From positions 1 through 38,052 of the forward strand of contig CAJXIT010000001.1 in the NCBI GenBank assembly GCA_913054055.1: a stretch of DNA of 38,052 nt, given 5' to 3'. Below, piece after piece: positions 33,938 through 38,052 of the stretch (positions within the stretch are counted from its first letter, which is position 1; each line of letters opens with the position of its first letter). The translations under genes and the position numbers were made by a program. The notes beneath the pieces were generated by a model that was not told the origin of the DNA, made no database searches, and saw only the letters and a program-made list of their open reading frames with translations. The DNA is from an uncultured Thalassolituus sp. GTDB taxonomy: Bacteria; Pseudomonadota; Gammaproteobacteria; Pseudomonadales; Oceanobacteraceae.

Positions 33938-33972
33938 TAAAAAAACCGCAAAGGCTTCCCTTTACGGTTTTT
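33938..33972 (-). terminator. Terminator between flaG and fliD
   Basis: AAAAACCGCAAAGG and CCTTTACGGTTTTT pair with one C-A mismatch around a CTTC loop, with A and T runs on both sides, so it can act in both directions. On the minus strand the T-run follows the stem directly. It lies 24 bases after the flaG stop, so fliD needs its own promoter in the 240 bases that follow. Confidence 0.9.
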
Positions 33973-33995
33973 AGTTTTGTAAGAAACTTATCTGA

Positions 33996-34391
33996 TTAAA
34001 CCTGTGCGCTAAAAAGCAACGAAGGCTCCTCGGTATTCAGTTTCTTTGCCATTTCTAAAGCTTGCTCATTCGGGATTTGGCGGACTAACTGGTCCGAACC
34101 TCGATCGTAAACTCTAATAACGGTTTTGCCGCTGTCTTCATCAAGTTGGAAGTCCAAATCTCTTTGAGTTTTTTGTACATACTCATTCAACTTAGACACC
34201 GCCTCTTTTACCTCAACGCTCTTTGCTTCCGCTGCTTCAATAGATTCCTCTTTTGGCAATGAATTGCCGCTTAGTTCTACTGCTGCCGCTTTCGCTTTCA
34301 CATCCGCTTGTTGCTTTTGTGAAGGAACTTGAGGTGCTGAAGAAACCGCCTTAGCCGCTTGACTAATATTTTGTGCGTTTAATTCATTCAT
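33996..34391 (-). CDS. flaG: Flagellar protein FlaG
   Basis: A 131-residue protein. The first half is low-complexity and rich in Ala, Lys, Gln and Glu. The second half has the FlaG domain: VSKLNEYVQKTQRDLDFQLDEDSGKTVIRVYDRGSDQLVRQIPNEQALEMAKKL in overall form, with the core Arg-Gln-Ile-Pro. FlaG is encoded between fliC and fliD in Pseudomonas and Vibrio and affects filament length; its mechanism is not settled. It lies 87 bases after fliC and ends before a strong terminator, so fliC-flaG probably form one unit. Confidence 0.93.
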   Translation of the reverse strand: MNELNAQNISQAAKAVSSAPQVPSQKQQADVKAKAAAVELSGNSLPKEESIEAAEAKSVEVKEAVSKLNEYVQKTQRDLDFQLDEDSGKTVIRVYDRGSDQLVRQIPNEQALEMAKKLNTEEPSLLFSAQV

Positions 34392-34439
34392 AATACACCT
34401 CTCTTAAAATTAGTTTTGCCACTTACTTTCTAAGCGGCC

Positions 34440-34465
34440 AGCAAGAGAGAAAGATCTCTCTTGCT
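34440..34465 (-). repeat. Hairpin between fliC and flaG
   Basis: Perfect 11-base arms AGCAAGAGAGA (34440-34450) and TCTCTCTTGCT (34455-34465) with a four-base loop. It starts 14 bases after the fliC stop. No U-run follows on the minus strand, so it is more likely a 3' stabiliser that raises fliC message over flaG than a terminator. Confidence 0.6.
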
Positions 34466-34478
34466 GTTATCCACTAAC

Positions 34479-37400
34479 TTATCCGAGTAAAGAAAGAACC
34501 TGTTGAGGACCCTGGTTAGCCTGAGACAAGATAGAGATACCTGCCTGTTGCAGTACCTGTGTTCTTGATAGCTCAGCCGTTTCAGCCGCAAAGTCAGCAT
34601 CTTGAATACGAGAGTTTGCAGCACTCAAGTTTTCAGATGTAATGGCTAAGTTGCTTACCGTTGATTCCATGCGGTTTTGAATCGCACCTAAGTCCGCTCG
34701 CTGGCTTGCAATGGAACCGATAGCGTTATCGATTGCAGTTAGAGCAGCTGTTGCACCTTCGAAGGTTGAAATATCAATTTCAGTTAAGAATTGACCACTT
34801 TCACCGCCGCCGAATTTACCAGCTGTAACACCCATGGCTGCAAGTTCGTCCTTACCGCCACTGCTCACACCAATGTCGATCTGCTTGGCTGATTGCAGCG
34901 TTAGAGTGCCGTAGGTAGTTTCGTAAGTTGCACCTTCACTAGCACTGCCTCGGGCACCCACTGTATTTGCAGCGGTTGAAGTACCGATATCCGCCTCACC
35001 GATACCATCTATTGAAGCATCAAGACCAATGAGAGCACCAAAGCCAACACCCTCACCTGCGTTATTGGCCTCATCATTATCAATCGCGACAGAGATGTTT
35101 CGACCATCTTGTGCAATTAAAGTAATGGATTTACCGTTATCTTCTGCAGTTACACCTGTCTGCCCTGACTTCGCGTTGATAGCTGAAATCGTTGCAGTTC
35201 GTGACGCGCTTAAATCAATGCCACCTGTACCATCATCCGCTAGAGAGACAATACCTAAATCAACACCATTGATATAAAGTTTACCTGAGTCACCCGCAGC
35301 ATATTGTGCACCGGCTGCATTCGCTGCAACTGTTGCATCCGTCGTTGTATCACTACCAACCACACGAGTTTCATTCACTAATGCTGTCACACCCGTTTCA
35401 TCTGCAACATCGTTTACCGCTGCTGCAATGGCAATGGCTGAACCAATTTTAGTACTGGTTTGAATACTCGAACCATCAGAAGCAACCGTGGCCGAAGCCG
35501 TATCTTTAAGGGCTTCTGCTGCTGGTACACCTACACCATTAAGTGTTAAATCGCCATCTGTTAAGCCTACTAAAGAGGCTGTGGTTGTGGCGGTTACAGC
35601 ATTACTATCATAAGCACCGGCTAATGTTGCGGCACCTGTTCTGAATGCTGTGGTTGAGAATACTGCTGATTGAGTATCAGTAGCCCAAGCCACAGTGCCT
35701 GAACCTGCCGCTCGGTTAGAAGCAATCGAGATTTCCGAAATATCATCACTGGTAATATTGGTTTCATTAATATAACCAACGGATACCACACCCACAGAGC
35801 TAGACGCTTGAACACCAGACAAGGTGCCACTTTCAGCTACTGTTTGAATGTTCACAGCGTAACTGCCGCCTGTATCCAGCGTTTTAAGCGTACGGCCACT
35901 AACATCTGTCACCACTAAGTTGGCACCACCTGCCGTATGGTACGTGGCCACAAGACCTGAACTGGCTGCATTAATTTGAGCGCCGATATCCTCTAAGGTT
36001 GTTGTACTGTTAAAGCTAATCGTTTGAACCAGCTCGCCCGCAGAAGAACCTGCTGCGTAAATACTGAAAGAACCAGAAGACGCTGCGGCACCTGACGTAA
36101 AGCCAGTTAACACCATTTTAGTTTCAGCTGATGCCTCAATACCATCAATTGAGTTAAGGCCTGCTGCTAATGCATCTGCACCAAAACCTGTTGCATTACC
36201 TGAAGTACCAATCATGGTTACAACCGATGCCGTACCACCGATATTTACAGTCTGGCCACCAGCAGTAACCGTAATTACTTCACTAGCCGCCGTGTTAGAC
36301 ATACCAAACGCCGTGGCAGCTGACGCAGCACCCGCTGTACCTGCCGCTAACTGTTTACCCAGCGTCGCAATACCTGAAGTCGCTGTTGAGAAATCACTAG
36401 CAAAAGTGACACCATCAGTTTCTGACACAGTATTCGTGGTTACTTGTGCTTGAGTGGTTGAATAAGTACCTACACTCAAACCTGCATTAGCAATATCGCC
36501 ATTACCGGTACCATCACCACCAGCGATCACAACTTCAGATACGTCACCATCTGCTACTAAAGTGAAACCACCTTGATAAGTATTACCACCATTTGCCTCT
36601 AATGCACGAGTTGCTGATAAACCACTACTAGTATTAGTATCAAACGAAAGTCCGGTATTTTGGGCAATTGTATCGATCTGAGCCGCTGTTGTTGCCCCCC
36701 AATCAGTACCAAGTGAAATGGTAATGTTGCGACCATCTTCTGCAACTAGCGAAACACCGCCTGAGTCTGAATCACTGTCTATTGCCATGACTCCGGTTTG
36801 ATCGGAAACAGCATTAATTGCTGCAACCACACCTGCACGAGTACCAGCCTCATCAGTCGTTGCGGTAACAGCAATATCAACACCATTTATTTGCACCGTA
36901 CCGTTTGTATTGGTGGTACCCGCCACCATCTCATTACCGGCAAGGGTGTTTTCATTGGCAACCGCTTTTACACCTGTTTCATCGTATTCACGGTTAATGG
37001 CTTCAACCTTAGCAATAGCACTGGTATCTGCATCTTTAAAAGAGAACGCATCGTCCTCAGCTTTGGATGGCTTAATATCCGTACCATTTATAATTAAATC
37101 GCCATTACCTAACGCATTTGCAGAACCTTGTGAGCTAATGCCCACTGCATCCGATGCACCGAGTTTATCTGATGTTAATTCTGCAATGGAAATATCAAGG
37201 GTTTGACCGGCATTGGCACCGATTTGAAAGGTAGCATTGAATGAACCATCTAGCAGTTTACGTCCGTTAAAGTCGGTTTCATCTGCTGTTCGAGATACTT
37301 CTGATAATAATTGCTCAACCTCAGCTTGTAATGCGTCACGGTCGACATCTGAGTTGGTGGCGTTGGCAGACTGTACGGCTAGTTCACGTACACGCTGCAA

Positions 37401-37664
37401 GTTATCATTCATGGAGCCCAGGGCACCCTCTGCTGTTTGTGCTAGAGAGATACCATCACCCGCGTTTCGAACGGCTACATTTAAGCCTCGAATTTGAGAA
37501 TTGAAACGGGTCGAAATGGCTAGACCTGCCGCATCATCTTTTGCACTGTTAATACGTAGACCAGAAGATAAACGCTGCAATGACGTTTGGTTAGCCGCTT
37601 GAGACTTGTTTAAGTTACGTTGCGCATTTAATGACGCAATATTCGTATTAATAATTTGAGGCAT
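34479..37664 (-). CDS. fliC: Giant flagellin FliC
   Basis: Filament subunit of 1061 residues; common flagellins have about 280-500. The N-terminal D0/D1 region (1 to about 168) is canonical, with QRLSSGLRINSAKDDAAGLAI in form and LQRVRELAVQSAN, the site recognised by TLR5. The C-terminal D1/D0 region (about 972-1061) ends QVLSLLG. The 800-residue middle is rich in Ala, Thr, Ser and Gly and has flagellin IN-type repeats. A pair of repeats at about 185-330 (IINGTDI, QINGVDIAV, EDGRNITISLG) recurs at about 703-870 (TLNGVGV, YINGVDLGI, QDGRNISVAID). No cysteine was seen. GGGAGAG precedes the ATG. It is secreted through the flagellar channel with FliS. Confidence 0.96.
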   Translation of the reverse strand: MPQIINTNIASLNAQRNLNKSQAANQTSLQRLSSGLRINSAKDDAAGLAISTRFNSQIRGLNVAVRNAGDGISLAQTAEGALGSMNDNLQRVRELAVQSANATNSDVDRDALQAEVEQLLSEVSRTADETDFNGRKLLDGSFNATFQIGANAGQTLDISIAELTSDKLGASDAVGISSQGSANALGNGDLIINGTDIKPSKAEDDAFSFKDADTSAIAKVEAINREYDETGVKAVANENTLAGNEMVAGTTNTNGTVQINGVDIAVTATTDEAGTRAGVVAAINAVSDQTGVMAIDSDSDSGGVSLVAEDGRNITISLGTDWGATTAAQIDTIAQNTGLSFDTNTSSGLSATRALEANGGNTYQGGFTLVADGDVSEVVIAGGDGTGNGDIANAGLSVGTYSTTQAQVTTNTVSETDGVTFASDFSTATSGIATLGKQLAAGTAGAASAATAFGMSNTAASEVITVTAGGQTVNIGGTASVVTMIGTSGNATGFGADALAAGLNSIDGIEASAETKMVLTGFTSGAAASSGSFSIYAAGSSAGELVQTISFNSTTTLEDIGAQINAASSGLVATYHTAGGANLVVTDVSGRTLKTLDTGGSYAVNIQTVAESGTLSGVQASSSVGVVSVGYINETNITSDDISEISIASNRAAGSGTVAWATDTQSAVFSTTAFRTGAATLAGAYDSNAVTATTTASLVGLTDGDLTLNGVGVPAAEALKDTASATVASDGSSIQTSTKIGSAIAIAAAVNDVADETGVTALVNETRVVGSDTTTDATVAANAAGAQYAAGDSGKLYINGVDLGIVSLADDGTGGIDLSASRTATISAINAKSGQTGVTAEDNGKSITLIAQDGRNISVAIDNDEANNAGEGVGFGALIGLDASIDGIGEADIGTSTAANTVGARGSASEGATYETTYGTLTLQSAKQIDIGVSSGGKDELAAMGVTAGKFGGGESGQFLTEIDISTFEGATAALTAIDNAIGSIASQRADLGAIQNRMESTVSNLAITSENLSAANSRIQDADFAAETAELSRTQVLQQAGISILSQANQGPQQVLSLLG

Positions 37665-37684
37665 ATTGCTCTCCCTACATTATG

Positions 37685-37712
37685 AGTCTGAAGGCAGATC
37701 TACTCTCAGACT
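37685..37712 (-). repeat. Inverted repeat in the fliC leader
   Basis: Arms AGTCTGA (37685-37691) and TCAGACT (37706-37712) around a 14-base loop that contains AGATCT. It lies within the predicted fliC 5' untranslated leader, about 20 bases before the start codon. It could stabilise the message or affect translation. Confidence 0.45.
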
Positions 37713-37734
37713 GCCAAAATTACTTACATAGTGT

Positions 37735-37761
37735 TTAACGGCATAGATTAGAAATACTGAA
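37735..37761 (-). promoter_or_regulatory. Sigma-28 (FliA) promoter of fliC
   Basis: On the minus strand TTCAGTAT (37754-37761), exactly 11 bases, then GCCGTTAA (37735-37742). The -10 matches 7 of 8 positions of GCCGATAA and the spacer is exact; the -35 matches 5 of 8. The leader would be about 65 bases. A class 3, FliA-dependent promoter is expected for fliC. Confidence 0.65.
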
Positions 37762-37869
37762 GAGGGTCTTAATACATAAATGCTATTTAAATACAGCTGT
37801 ATATAACAAATACAAATATAACTATGGTAAGGAGATTGCATATTGAATGTATCTAAAAGGATTCAGTCA

Positions 37870-38052
37870 ATGACCACACATAAAATTCCGAAAATACTTG
37901 AAGACTTATATTTAAAAAATCTTAGTTTTTTCAAAAATCAAAACCCTCAAATTCATGAAATACTCTCCAATACAAAACCCGATCACAGTAAGATCATCAT
38001 CACTGAAAATGGCGAAATTGACCTTAATTATAATAACAAGAACATATATGGC
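37870..38052 (+). CDS. Maf-like flagellin-modification protein, N-terminal part (runs off window)
   Basis: An open frame of 61 codons continues past the end of the window, divergent from fliC. The product begins MTTHKIPKILEDLYLKNLSF, then FFKNQNPQIHEIL and ITENGEIDLNYNNKNIYG. This layout (a helix, then Phe-x-Lys...Pro-x-hydrophobic, then a Gly-hydrophobic-Asp/Asn-Leu strand) resembles the start of motility-accessory-factor (Maf, DUF115) proteins that add nonulosonic acid sugars to flagellin. Two starts are possible: ATG at 37870 with AAAGG nine bases upstream, or TTG at 37843 with a perfect TAAGGAG eight bases upstream. The family call rests on 61 residues and position next to fliC. Confidence 0.5.
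   Translation, partial: MTTHKIPKILEDLYLKNLSFFKNQNPQIHEILSNTKPDHSKIIITENGEIDLNYNNKNIYG

Noticed and set aside
34414..34432. GCCGCTTA-like -10 before flaG
   Set aside because: The bases 11 upstream lack any TAAA-like -35, so a separate sigma-28 promoter for flaG is not supported.
37784..37797. TATTTAAATACAGC upstream of fliC, identical over 14 bases to half of the LexA-type palindrome at 14211-14224
   Set aside because: The left CTGT half-site is missing here, so it does not form a LexA operator; chance sharing of an AT-rich string is enough to explain it.

Overview
The window comes from a motile, Gram-negative gammaproteobacterium, most likely a marine Oceanospirillales-type species. The base composition is moderately AT-rich. 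Gene order closely follows Pseudomonas in three blocks: mazG-relA-rlmD-cysM next to gacS; nadB divergent from rpoE(algU)-rseA(mucA)-rseB(mucB)-rseC(mucC)-degP(mucD), followed by lepA-rnc-era-recO-pdxJ-acpS; and fliC-flaG-fliD-fliS-fleQ. The very large flagellin recalls the giant flagellins reported in the marine genera Bermanella and Oleibacter. This is a resemblance recalled from the literature, not a species call. No tRNA, rRNA, CRISPR array or insertion sequence was seen.

Layout. 1-1837 (+): end of tsaB, then uppP and rsmJ in one tight operon. 1843-7303 (-): cysM, rlmD, relA, mazG. 7481-10195 (+): hybrid sensor kinase gacS/barA. 10199-16077 (-): lepA, DUF4845 gene, rnc, era, recO, pdxJ, acpS. 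16265-20498 (-): envelope-stress operon rpoE-rseA-rseB-rseC-degP, in which rpoE carries a frameshift. 20754-24944 (+): nadB, a small membrane protein, a DUF898 membrane protein and an M48 metallopeptidase. 25035-38052: flagellar region, with fleQ, fliS, fliD, flaG and fliC on the minus strand, a TPR-methyltransferase gene in opposite orientation between fliS and fliD, and the first 61 codons of a Maf-like flagellin-modification gene divergent from fliC.

How it works together. RpoE would start its own operon from a near-perfect sigma-E promoter. RseA and RseB hold RpoE inactive, and DegP clears misfolded periplasmic proteins. FleQ is the sigma-54 activator at the top of the flagellar hierarchy. 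Its upstream region has a good sigma-70 promoter and a perfect CRP/Vfr box. fliC and fliS have sigma-28-like promoters with exact 11-base spacers, and the TPR-methyltransferase gene has a sigma-54-type promoter. FliC (1061 residues) and its cap FliD (1324 residues) are both far above usual size, and both carry repeated inserted domains.

Points most worth a second look: the rpoE frameshift; a perfect LexA-type palindrome just upstream of the DUF4845-rnc-era-recO operon, at the place where lepB normally lies (lepB is absent); the paired enlargement of flagellin and cap; and the flagellar-type promoter on the inverted TPR-methyltransferase gene.
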